A stretch of 10,287 nucleotides of DNA, taken from assembly GCA_002788555.1 (NCBI GenBank), contig PFRL01000052.1, positions 398-10,684 on the forward strand. Direction: 5' to 3'. This DNA is from Parcubacteria group bacterium CG_4_9_14_0_2_um_filter_35_11 (GTDB lineage: Bacteria; Patescibacteriota; Minisyncoccia; Minisyncoccales; GCA-002788555). Shown here one piece after another: positions 1-6,848 of this stretch; positions within the stretch are counted from its first letter, which is position 1; each line of letters starts with the position of its first letter. The position numbers and the translations under genes are program-made. The notes beneath the pieces are model-generated. The model searched no databases. It was not told the origin of the DNA and saw nothing but the letters and a program-made list of their open reading frames with translations.

Positions 1-369
1 CTGGCGACGTTTTAAAAAGGCAAAAAAAAGATCTCCCAAAATTGCTCCAAAAGATATCAGAAAGCCAAAAAGAAAAATATTAATCTTGTCATAAGGAATA
101 AGGCTGTTATTTTTAATAAATAGCGAAGACTGGTATAACCATTCTTGAAAATAGCATACAAAAATCCCTATAATGACTCCGCAGATTACTCCTCGCCAGG
201 TTTTATGACTCCCTAAAATGGGTCCGCCTTTTACTGTTTTCCCGAAGTCTACCGGTTTTTCTATAAATTTCAAAAACCGAATTTTTCGCGAGATGGTGGT
301 GGTAATATTGGTAATATAGGCAGGAAGAAAAAAAAATAAAGATCTAAAAATAAAAATACCTATATTCAT
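1..369 (-). CDS. carS: CDP-archaeol synthase-type CDP-lipid synthase (CarS/DUF46 family), C-terminus cut off by window
   Basis: This is the N-terminal 123 residues of an integral membrane protein that runs off the left edge. Two family signatures are visible. The first is D-F-G-K-T-x-K-G-G-x-I-L-G followed by H-K-T-W-R-G at about residues 43-61. The second is F-G-A-I-L-G-D-L near residues 109-116, followed by a basic F-L-K-R-R. Hydrophobic segments lie at about 3-22, 61-77 and 100-118. CarS enzymes transfer CMP from CTP to a lipid phosphate (unsaturated archaetidic acid in archaea) and are distantly related to bacterial CdsA. In a bacterium the substrate could be ordinary phosphatidic acid; that is inference. 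The start is the ATG six bases after the stop of the CDP-alcohol phosphatidyltransferase gene, which would use its CDP-lipid product. No Shine-Dalgarno sequence is seen. Confidence 0.82.
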   Translation of the reverse strand, partial: MNIGIFIFRSLFFFLPAYITNITTTISRKIRFLKFIEKPVDFGKTVKGGPILGSHKTWRGVICGVIIGIFVCYFQEWLYQSSLFIKNNSLIPYDKINIFLFGFLISFGAILGDLFFAFLKRRQ

Positions 370-375
370 AAAAAT

Positions 376-891
376 TTAAGTATTGTAAGATTCTTTCTTT
401 AAAAAATATCTAAGACTTCTTAAAAGTGTCTCCAAGGAAATAAGAGTAAAAACTGTAAAAGTTATCCAAAAGAAAGTTTTAAAGTCAAGCTCAAATAAAA
501 TCATTAAGACCAATAGATAAATGCAAGCGGTGTGAAGGTATTTCATTTTAGTATGAAAAATTTTGACTTTTTTATATCTAAAGCTAGGTAGAACAAAAGA
601 TAAGCCAATAAAAATTAACGGTATAAAGAACCAATTTATTTGGGTTGTTCCTTCTAAAGAAAAACCAAGGCCTACGAATAAAAAAAATAAAAGGTCGACA
701 AAGGGGTCAATAAATTCCCCTAATTCTGTAGTCTCTTTTCTCTCTCTGGCTAAAAAACCATCTAAAAGATCGGTGAATAAGTTAAGAAAAAGAAAAAATA
801 AAGAGAGGTAAGTCTTGTCCATTAAATAACTTATTAAAAATAATGGGCCTAAGATTATCCGAGATAAAGTAATTCTATTTGGTAGATTCAT
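376..891 (-). CDS. pgsA: CDP-alcohol phosphatidyltransferase (PgsA-like)
   Basis: The protein has 171 residues, close to the usual length for phosphatidylglycerophosphate synthases. It carries the complete family signature D-x2-D-G-x2-A-R-x8-G-x3-D-x3-D, with D41, D44, G45, A48, R49, G58, D62 and D66; these aspartates bind the metal and the CDP-lipid. The N-terminus N-L-P-N-R-I-T-x-x-R is typical of PgsA. About six hydrophobic segments (near 10-24, 28-43, 63-80, 85-101, 118-134 and 137-156) indicate an integral membrane protein. The reaction joins an alcohol, in PgsA glycerol-3-phosphate, to a CDP-lipid with release of CMP. The gene lies 7 bases after alaS and 6 bases before the CarS-type gene, so it is probably cotranscribed with both. 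The exact alcohol acceptor cannot be read from the sequence; the pgsA symbol rests on the N-terminus and length. Confidence 0.85.
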   Translation of the reverse strand: MNLPNRITLSRIILGPLFLISYLMDKTYLSLFFLFLNLFTDLLDGFLARERKETTELGEFIDPFVDLLFFLFVGLGFSLEGTTQINWFFIPLIFIGLSFVLPSFRYKKVKIFHTKMKYLHTACIYLLVLMILFELDFKTFFWITFTVFTLISLETLLRSLRYFLKKESYNT

Positions 892-898
892 GAAAAGC

Positions 899-2731
899 TT
901 AAATTAAGATAGCTCTTATCCTTTTTTCCCCCATGCCAAGAGACTCTTCTTTTTGAATCCTAAACTGACCAAGTTCTCTTGTTCTTTTAACGTGGGGGCC
1001 AGCACAGATTTCTTTTGAAAATATTTCACCAGTTTTTGGATTTAAAATAGTATAAACTTTTACTTTGGGAGGATATTTTTCTTTAAAAAAAGCCAAAGCA
1101 CCGGACCTAAGCGCTTCTTCAAGCGGCATTTCTTCTACTTGAACATTCAGGTTTTCATTAATCTTTTGATTAACTAAACCTTCGATTTTTTTTATTTCAG
1201 TTTCGGTCAGTTTACGAGAAAAAGAGAAATCAAATCTTAACCTCTCCGTGGTGATATCACTCCCTATTTGTCTAACCTCTTTACCTAAAACCTTCCTTAG
1301 GGCTGAGTGTAAAAGGTGGGTAGCGGTATGAAGTTTTGGCGAAAACTCTCCTCCGCCACCAAATTTTTTTACCGCTCCCTTACGAGAAATTTCTTGATGA
1401 CGTTTTAACTCTCCTCTAAACCTTTCTTCATCGACTTCTAAGCCATTCTCTCTTGCTATTTCCTTTGTCATCTCTATCGGAAATCCATAGCTTTGATATA
1501 AATCAAAGGCTTCCTTTCCTGTAATAATTTTGGGTCTAAAAATTGAAGTTTTTAATTCCAAAGGTGCTTTCATTTTCACAATAACCTCTATCCTTTTTAA
1601 GCCTTTCTCTAATGTTTTTCTAAATTTCTCTTCTTCATTTTTAATAACAGTAATAGTTTTCTCCTCGTTTGCCCTTATTTCGGGATAGACTCTGTTATAT
1701 ATTTCTACCATTCTCTTTACCGCTCCCGTATACCAATTTTCTTTTAGTCTTAAGAGTTTGGCGTAGCGGATACATCGTCGGATTAGCATCCGTAAGATAT
1801 AACCTCTTTCTACATTGCTAGGCAAAACTCCTTCACTAATTAGAAAAGTACTGGCTCTAATATGGTCAGAAAGGATTCTCAACACTTTTGGGTTAAGAGA
1901 CTCAAAAGGGAGATTACTTGAAGCCTTTATTTTCTCGTAGATTGGTAAAAAGAGGTCTGTTTCGTATCCCGAGGTTTTTTCCTGTAAAACCGCTACTAAC
2001 CTTTCAAAACCTATGCCTGTATCGATGTTTCTTTGAGGAAGTTTTTCAAAAGTTCCATCTTCGTTCTTTTGATACTCCATAAAAACCAAATTCCATAATT
2101 CAAAAAAACGATTACAGTTGGGACAATTAGGGCCGCATTCTTTTCTTTTACAGCCGAATTTTTCTCCTCTGTCAAAATAAATTTCAGAGGAAGGACCGCA
2201 AGGGCCTCCTTTTCCCCCTACCGGTCCCCAGAAGTTTTCTTTCATTCCAAATTCTTTAATTCTCTCTTTTAAGATTCCGTTTTCCCGCCACAATTGAAAA
2301 GATTCTTCGTCTCGAGGAATTTTGTCTTCTCCCCTGAAAATAGTAACCCATATTTTATCTTTTTTGAGTCCTAATTCATTTATAAAAAATTCTAAGGCGT
2401 ATTTGATTGCACCTTCTTTAAAATATCCAGTTTTTGGGTCTTCTCCTATAGACCAATTACCCAACATTTCAAAAAAGGTATGATGGGTTTCATCCCCTAC
2501 TTTGTCGATATCGTCTGCCCGAAAACATTTCTGGCAAGAAGCAAGGTGGCATGTTCCAAAATCCAAAAGAGGATCCTCTTTCCCGGTAAGATAAGGGATG
2601 AACTGCTGCATGCCGGCCGAGGTAAAAAGAACCGTCGAATCTTTTGGTAGAAGTGAAGAAGAGGGCATAATTTTATGCCCTTTTCTCTTGAAAAAATCTA
2701 AGAACTTCTTACGAACCTGAGGAGACTGCAT
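899..2731 (-). CDS. alaS: Alanyl-tRNA synthetase, reduced form without beta-barrel and C-Ala domains
   Basis: AlaRS charges tRNA-Ala and hydrolyses mis-made Ser- or Gly-tRNA. The class II catalytic domain occupies about residues 1-250: S-A-G-M-Q-Q-F near 38-44, motif 2 arginine R71 within F-R-A-D-D, and D-T-G-I-G-F-E-R at 237-244. The tRNA-recognition domain follows to about 455, including G-Y-I-L-R-M-L-I-R-R at 310-319. The editing zinc site is intact: H468-T-A-T-H472 and C576-A-G-P-H580. The protein has 610 residues, against about 870-880 in a standard bacterial AlaRS. It ends right after the editing core, so the C-Ala domain is absent. Only about 15-25 residues separate the recognition domain from H468, so the usual roughly 100-residue beta-barrel with its S-G-G-Q-x-G-D motif is also missing. 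A four-cysteine insert (C194, C199, C203, C206) lies in the catalytic domain. The stop is natural, followed closely by the next gene, so this is unlikely to be a truncation. Confidence 0.95.
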   Translation of the reverse strand: MQSPQVRKKFLDFFKRKGHKIMPSSSLLPKDSTVLFTSAGMQQFIPYLTGKEDPLLDFGTCHLASCQKCFRADDIDKVGDETHHTFFEMLGNWSIGEDPKTGYFKEGAIKYALEFFINELGLKKDKIWVTIFRGEDKIPRDEESFQLWRENGILKERIKEFGMKENFWGPVGGKGGPCGPSSEIYFDRGEKFGCKRKECGPNCPNCNRFFELWNLVFMEYQKNEDGTFEKLPQRNIDTGIGFERLVAVLQEKTSGYETDLFLPIYEKIKASSNLPFESLNPKVLRILSDHIRASTFLISEGVLPSNVERGYILRMLIRRCIRYAKLLRLKENWYTGAVKRMVEIYNRVYPEIRANEEKTITVIKNEEEKFRKTLEKGLKRIEVIVKMKAPLELKTSIFRPKIITGKEAFDLYQSYGFPIEMTKEIARENGLEVDEERFRGELKRHQEISRKGAVKKFGGGGEFSPKLHTATHLLHSALRKVLGKEVRQIGSDITTERLRFDFSFSRKLTETEIKKIEGLVNQKINENLNVQVEEMPLEEALRSGALAFFKEKYPPKVKVYTILNPKTGEIFSKEICAGPHVKRTRELGQFRIQKEESLGMGEKRIRAILI

Positions 2732-2736
2732 AAAAA

Positions 2737-3150
2737 TTAAATTTTCCCCATCCTTTCCATGTCTTGACGGGCCTTGAGTAATTGTCGATATTTTCTCTCT
2801 AACTTCATATTCTCTCCTTGAAGGGTAAATAAGTCTGCTTCATGCCACCTAAGGGTATTCTGCAATTCCTGAATCTCTTTTTCCATTTTACTTATTTCGG
2901 GAATGGTTCTGGACTCTTCTCTTTTTAATTCCTCTAATCTCCATTTAATCTTCCTCTCTTCCTCGCTTAATCTTCTTCTCTCTCGAAAAATCATCTTTTT
3001 TTTCTCTAGGAGCTCTTTTTGGATTGTCTTGAACTGATTCATTTTTTTATCAAACTTCGTCTTCTCCAGTCTCCTTTTCTTAATCTCTCTTTCTGTCTGA
3101 GAAAGCTTCCCTTGCAATTGCTGCATTTCTTTAATAAGGCCTTCTTGCAT
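2737..3150 (-). CDS. Small coiled-coil protein of unknown function
   Basis: The 137-residue protein is highly charged and almost entirely helical in composition, rich in K, E, R, Q and L. Hydrophobic residues recur with heptad-like spacing from residue 5 to about 130, which points to a long coiled coil. There is a slight break around T-I-P-E-I at about residues 82-86. No signal peptide, membrane segment or catalytic motif is visible, so it is probably a soluble structural or adaptor protein. It ends 5 bases before alaS and starts 40 bases after the proline-rich gene, so it is likely in one transcript with both. I do not recognise a family. Low-complexity coiled coils give unreliable homology hits, so no function is assigned. 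The ATG start lacks a Shine-Dalgarno sequence. Confidence 0.75.
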   Translation of the reverse strand: MQEGLIKEMQQLQGKLSQTEREIKKRRLEKTKFDKKMNQFKTIQKELLEKKKMIFRERRRLSEEERKIKWRLEELKREESRTIPEISKMEKEIQELQNTLRWHEADLFTLQGENMKLERKYRQLLKARQDMERMGKI

Positions 3151-3190
3151 GATTTCTATATAAAATATTTATAGAGTGATAATTTTTTAC

Positions 3191-3559
3191 TTAATATGGT
3201 AGGCGCTCTCCGGTTCCGGAATATCCTCTTTTCTCAACAACAAAAGTATTGGTGCTACGATCATATTTTAGAGTATAATTAGCTCTCCTTTCGTCTTGAA
3301 ATAGAAATCCTTCTGACTTTTTTTGAGCTAATTCTATTCCCTGTTGCACTTCTGCCGCTCCTAAAGTCTGCAAATAGTCTAATCCCTTTTTGGCATCCGA
3401 ACTAGCTCTAATATTCCAATAATATATTTTTCGAGCTAGCTCTCTGCCTAATTCTCCATGACTCTCTTTCTCCTGGAACACTTTGGGTGGTTTCCCTGGA
3501 GGACCCGGTGGTCTTCCCGACGGTACTCTCGGTGGTGGTTGAGGAGGTTGTAATGCCAT
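3191..3559 (-). CDS. Small protein with proline-rich N-terminus, function unknown
   Basis: The 122-residue protein falls into two parts. Residues 1-26 are a proline- and glycine-rich tract with P-P, P-P-P and repeated P-G-x-P-P units, probably disordered and possibly a binding tail. Residues 34-122 look folded, with a helical stretch to about 80 (L-A-R-K-I-Y-Y-W-N at about 41-49). A more beta-like end follows, containing Y-T-L-K-Y-D and F-V-V-E-K-R, and the protein finishes L-P-Y. No signal peptide or membrane segment is present. It is the first gene of the leftward cluster with the coiled-coil protein, alaS and the two lipid genes. Consecutive prolines would be expected to need EF-P for efficient translation, which is known for such tracts. 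No family is recognised. Confidence 0.68.
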   Translation of the reverse strand: MALQPPQPPPRVPSGRPPGPPGKPPKVFQEKESHGELGRELARKIYYWNIRASSDAKKGLDYLQTLGAAEVQQGIELAQKKSEGFLFQDERRANYTLKYDRSTNTFVVEKRGYSGTGERLPY

Positions 3560-3631
3560 AAAATATTTTATTCTTATAAAAATTTATAGCTTCGACCTTT
3601 TATTTGCTAAATTAACTTACGATTTTTAATA

Positions 3632-3661
3632 ATTATATCATAAAACTATAAGATTTTTCCA
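3632..3661 (-). promoter_or_regulatory. Possible weak promoter upstream of the proline-rich/coiled-coil/alaS cluster
   Basis: On the minus strand a perfect TATAAT (3637-3632) lies in the 86-base gap after the ABC ATPase. A poor -35 match, TGGAAA, sits 18 bases upstream at 3661-3656. The start codon is at 3559, giving a leader of about 65 bases. The surrounding DNA is very AT-rich, so a chance -10 match is quite possible. Read-through from the ABC promoter is the alternative. Confidence 0.35.
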
Positions 3662-4356
3662 TCCTCGAGATGAATCACCTTTTGACAGAATTTGGTAATT
3701 CTTTGGTCATGAGTCACAATTAAAAAGGTTTTACCTTCTTTTTGATTTAAATTTCTCATTAATTCAATTATTCCCATTCCTGTTTTGGTGTCCAGATTAC
3801 CGGTTGGCTCGTCAGCTAAAATTAAAAGTGGATTTAAAATTAAAGCCCTGGCAATAGCCACTCTTTGCTGTTCGCCTCCAGAAAGTTGAGAAGGTTTTCG
3901 ATGCTCTTTCCCCTGAAGACCGACTTTATCTAAAAGTTCTCTTGCTCGAGAAAGATAATTTTCTTTTCTTGAGGCGAAAGGGAAGGTTGGTACCAGAATA
4001 TTCTGGAGAGTAGTTAAGGTGGGAATCAAATAATAGGTTTGGAAAATAAAGCCTACCTTTTCTCGCCTGACATTATAGAGCTTAGATTCTTTAACTTTGG
4101 AAGTTTCAATCCCGTCAATAATAATCTCGCCAAGAGTGGGTTTATCGAGAGCCCCTATCATATTTAAAAGAGTGGTCTTGCCAGAACCTGATGGTCCCAC
4201 TACTGCTGCAAAATCTCCTGTACTGATTTCAAGATTAATCCCCTCCAAAGCCTTAAATGCTAACTCTCCTCTTCCATAAATTTTAGTAAGGTTTTTAACT
4301 TTAACAAGAATATTTTTCTTTCCTCCCTCTTTTATGCTGTTTTTAATGACAATCAT
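3646..4356 (-). CDS. ABC transporter ATP-binding protein, MacB/LolD type
   Basis: The 236-residue nucleotide-binding subunit is complete. Walker A is G-P-S-G-S-G-K-T at 54-61, the Q-loop glutamine is Q106, and the ABC signature L-S-G-G-E-Q-Q-R is at 158-165. Walker B is L-I-L-A-D-E-P at 178-184 with catalytic E183, the D-loop is N-L-D at 187-189, and the switch histidine is H216. The strict L-S-G-G-E-Q-Q-R form and overall length are typical of the MacB/LolD/FtsE group, which powers mechanotransmission rather than simple pore transport. It starts 6 bases after the stop of the MacB-type permease gene and must act with it at the cytoplasmic membrane. No membrane-fusion protein gene lies nearby, so a full MacAB efflux system is not shown here. 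The substrate is unknown. Confidence 0.92.
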   Translation of the reverse strand: MIVIKNSIKEGGKKNILVKVKNLTKIYGRGELAFKALEGINLEISTGDFAAVVGPSGSGKTTLLNMIGALDKPTLGEIIIDGIETSKVKESKLYNVRREKVGFIFQTYYLIPTLTTLQNILVPTFPFASRKENYLSRARELLDKVGLQGKEHRKPSQLSGGEQQRVAIARALILNPLLILADEPTGNLDTKTGMGIIELMRNLNQKEGKTFLIVTHDQRITKFCQKVIHLEDGKIL

Positions 4357-4362
4357 ATGACT

Positions 4363-5577
4363 TTATTCATTACGTAATGTCTCCATGGGAGCTACCCTGG
4401 AAGCTTGCCAAGAAGGGTAAACTCCGCCCACAATTCCTACTATTACTCCGAAGTTCAAAACAAAAACTATTACCTGCCAACTTAATAATAAATATTCCCT
4501 CAAGAATTCCAGGTAATATCCAGAAATAAATATTCCAAACTGACCAATAAGAAGACCGAAAATTACGCCAATTATACTAAGGATTAAAGACTCAATTAAA
4601 ATAGAAAGAATAATATTAATATTACTCCATCCCACCGCTTTTAAAATTCCGAATTCTTTTTTCCGTTCGATAACTGAAATTAGCATTACTATTAAAATAC
4701 ACATACCGCCAGCAACTCCGGAAAAAACTGATATCAATAATCTAAATTTAGTAAATATATTTAAAGTGTTTTCAAGATTCGTAAAGATGTCTTTATTTAA
4801 AAGAGTTTGGATTGGCGGTTCAGAGTTTTTAAATTCTTTCTTTATAGCCTTTTCAACTTTCTCTATATTCTCAAGTGAATCCACTTCTGCCACGATACTA
4901 TTTATCTTGTCGGAAGGAAAACCAGCAATTTTTCTCACGGTCTTTTCTGAAGAGAAGAGATAATAATCTTCTAAAAAGTTGCCCGTCTCAAATTTACCAA
5001 CAATTGCTAAATTTATTTTTTCTGGAGGAATACCTGGTTCCTTTGAGGGAATTATTATTTCGATTTTATCGCCTATTTTTATTTCTTGCCGGGCGGCTAT
5101 TTTGGCTGACTGGGCAAGTACTTTCCCTACGATAACTTCTTCGTCTTTTGAGAAAGAACGGCCTTCGAAAATAGCAGTGGTAGGACCATCACCTTTTTTG
5201 TCTCTCTCTGGGTCTACTCCAACTAATATAGAAAAGGGGTCAGCAGTTTTAAGAGATTTACTAGAAATCACTGTCATAACCCTGGGAGAAACTGATTCTA
5301 CATGTTTTATCTTTTCAACTCTCTCCACATAACTTTTAGGGATTAAAGAAGCTTCTCCTCCCGAAATACCAAGGCCCATCGGAGCATTTTCACTTGAAAT
5401 AGTGATTTCTCCGGCAGCTTTTGTAAAAGACTGGTTAAATGCTTGATTGGCTCCGGCAGAGCTAGCAAGAATAAAAACCATTAAAGAAACACCTACCCCG
5501 ACCCCAATAATTGCCAAGACTGCTACCCCTTTTTTTCGGAAAGCATTACGGAGAGAAAAAATAAATAAAGAAAACAT
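4363..5577 (-). CDS. ABC transporter permease, MacB/FtsX type
   Basis: The 404-residue protein has the standard MacB-type layout. A first membrane helix at about 18-40 follows a short basic cytoplasmic start (S-L-R-N-A-F-R-K-K). A large extracytoplasmic domain spans about 45-275. Three helices then follow near 279-302, 320-350 and 368-390. The helix-2/3 linker I-E-R-K-K-E-F-G-I-L-K-A-V-G-W is the conserved coupling segment of the FtsX-like permease domain. The C-terminus P-S-W-Q-A-S-R-V-A-P-M-E-T-L-R is the classic family ending. Such permeases usually dimerise and work with the ATPase encoded next to them, exporting peptides, drugs or lipids or transmitting signals across the membrane. The substrate cannot be told. 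A strong promoter lies 36-64 bases upstream of the start. Confidence 0.9.
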   Translation of the reverse strand: MFSLFIFSLRNAFRKKGVAVLAIIGVGVGVSLMVFILASSAGANQAFNQSFTKAAGEITISSENAPMGLGISGGEASLIPKSYVERVEKIKHVESVSPRVMTVISSKSLKTADPFSILVGVDPERDKKGDGPTTAIFEGRSFSKDEEVIVGKVLAQSAKIAARQEIKIGDKIEIIIPSKEPGIPPEKINLAIVGKFETGNFLEDYYLFSSEKTVRKIAGFPSDKINSIVAEVDSLENIEKVEKAIKKEFKNSEPPIQTLLNKDIFTNLENTLNIFTKFRLLISVFSGVAGGMCILIVMLISVIERKKEFGILKAVGWSNINIILSILIESLILSIIGVIFGLLIGQFGIFISGYYLEFLREYLLLSWQVIVFVLNFGVIVGIVGGVYPSWQASRVAPMETLRNE

Positions 5578-5612
5578 ACATCAAATTGCCTTCAAATTAA
5601 AATTAGGTTATT

Positions 5613-5641
5613 ATTATATAATTTAGGCAATAAACTTTCAA
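5613..5641 (-). promoter_or_regulatory. Near-consensus sigma70-type promoter for the ABC transporter operon
   Basis: On the minus strand TTGAAA (5641-5636) is followed by exactly 17 bases and then a perfect TATAAT (5618-5613). The expected start point is near 5606, giving a leader of about 29 bases before the permease ATG at 5577. It drives the permease and ATPase, and possibly the genes beyond. Confidence 0.75.
5617..5622 (+). promoter_or_regulatory. Possible -10 element for tsaD, overlapping the divergent promoter
   Basis: A perfect TATAAT lies on the plus strand, interlocked with the TATAAT of the leftward promoter at 5613-5618. It would give a leader of about 32 bases to the tsaD ATG at 5661. 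No good -35 hexamer exists at 16-18 bases, so the assignment rests on the -10 box and on position alone. Confidence 0.4.
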
Positions 5642-5660
5642 AAGTTAAAGTATTTTATTT

Positions 5661-6836
5661 ATGAAAATATTGGCAATTGATACTTCTTGTGACGATACCT
5701 GTCTCTCTATTCTGGAAGTTCGAAGGACTAAGAAAGTAATCCCAAAATTCAAAATCTTATCTAATATTGTTTCCTCGCAAGTAAAAATCCACCAGAAATA
5801 TGGTGGTGTAGTGCCGGCGCTGGCAAAGAGAGAGCATCAGAAAAATCTTATTCCTCTTTTGAAAAAGTGTTTTAAAAAGACAAATAATCTTCAGAAAAAA
5901 AAGTTTTCAAAAAAAATTAGTAATTTAAAAGCTGAAAAAGTGGAAAATTTTTTAAAAAGAGAGGGAGAATTATATCAAAAGACAAAAATATTTCTAGAAA
6001 GATACAAAAAACCAAAGATAAATTTTATCGCTGTCACCCAAGGGCCGGGCCTTGAACCGGCACTTTGGTCAGGAATAAATTTTGCTCGAACCCTATCTTA
6101 TTTTTGGCAGATACCTCTTGTCCCGGTAAATCATATTGAGGCACATATCTTTGCTAATTTTATTGGAAGAAGTAAATCTCAAATTTTAAAACTTAAAACT
6201 CTTTTTCCTGCCATTGGGTTAGTAGTAAGTGGGGGGCATACCGAATTAATTTTGATGAAAAAGATTAGAAAATACAGGCTCCTAGGCGAAACCCGAGACG
6301 ATGCTGCTGGAGAATGTTTGGATAAAGTAGCAAAAATTTTAGAACTTTCTTATCCTGGTGGACCAGAAATCGAAAAACTTGCCAAGAGAGGAAAAGATGT
6401 TTTTAACTTGCCAAGACCAATGATTAATTCAAAAGATTACGACTTCAGTTTTGCTGGTCTAAAAACCGCGGTACTCTATCTGACTAGAAAAATCAAAAGA
6501 GAAAAATTAAAAAATTTGAAGCTAAAAGCTAATATGGCTACTTCAGTCCAACAAGCAGTAATTGATGTTTTGATTTCAAAAACGATAAGGGCGGCAAAAG
6601 AATTTAAAGTGAGAACAGTCTTGCTTGGGGGAGGTGTAATTGCTAATAAAGAATTGCGGAAACAATTTAAAGAGACAATAAAGAGAAAGTATCCCTTATC
6701 TAATATCTATTATCCATTATCTATGTTTTGTACTGATAATGCCGTAATGATAGGAATTTCGGATTACTTTAAGTCTCTTAGGAAAAAAGAGGTCTCTTTA
6801 GAGAAAATCAAGGCAGACCCTAATTTGAAAATTTAA
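5661..6836 (+). CDS. tsaD: tRNA N6-adenosine threonylcarbamoyltransferase TsaD, with a lysine-rich insertion
   Basis: TsaD (Kae1/YgjD family) transfers the threonylcarbamoyl group from threonylcarbamoyl-AMP to A37 of tRNAs that read ANN codons. The family motifs are all present: I-D-T-S-C-D-D-T at 6-13, Y-G-G-V-V-P-A-L-A at 47-55, the metal-binding H158-I-E-A-H162, and S-G-G-H-T-E-L at 190-196. Further along are the D-D-A-A-G-E region at 213-218, D-F-S-F-A-G-L-K-T at 261-269, G-G-G-V-I-A-N-K at 323-330 and C-T-D-N-A at 357-361. The protein has 391 residues, against about 335-345 for typical bacterial TsaD. Most of the excess is a lysine-rich, helix-prone insert of about 40 residues between roughly 72 and 118, just before V-T-Q-G-P-G-L. 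The start is the ATG 32 bases after the possible -10. It heads a tight rightward gene string. TsaB, TsaC and TsaE are not in the window. Confidence 0.95.
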   Translation: MKILAIDTSCDDTCLSILEVRRTKKVIPKFKILSNIVSSQVKIHQKYGGVVPALAKREHQKNLIPLLKKCFKKTNNLQKKKFSKKISNLKAEKVENFLKREGELYQKTKIFLERYKKPKINFIAVTQGPGLEPALWSGINFARTLSYFWQIPLVPVNHIEAHIFANFIGRSKSQILKLKTLFPAIGLVVSGGHTELILMKKIRKYRLLGETRDDAAGECLDKVAKILELSYPGGPEIEKLAKRGKDVFNLPRPMINSKDYDFSFAGLKTAVLYLTRKIKREKLKNLKLKANMATSVQQAVIDVLISKTIRAAKEFKVRTVLLGGGVIANKELRKQFKETIKRKYPLSNIYYPLSMFCTDNAVMIGISDYFKSLRKKEVSLEKIKADPNLKI

Positions 6837-6848
6837 AAGAAATTTAAT

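Noticed and set aside
563..811. Plus-strand open frame within the phosphatidyltransferase gene
   Set aside because: It is wholly antisense to a gene with a complete catalytic motif and is a low-complexity lysine/serine-rich translation.
3151..3190. AT-rich hairpin between the proline-rich and coiled-coil genes as a terminator
   Set aside because: The CTATA/TATAG stem is short and made almost only of A-T pairs, with no T run, so it is not distinguishable from chance in this DNA.
4766..5332. Several plus-strand open frames across the ABC permease gene
   Set aside because: They lie antisense to a well-supported permease, overlap one another, and have no domain or ribosome binding site.
3646..5577. 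A complete MacAB-TolC type efflux pump
   Set aside because: Only the ATPase and permease are seen. There is no MacA-like membrane-fusion protein or outer-membrane channel nearby.
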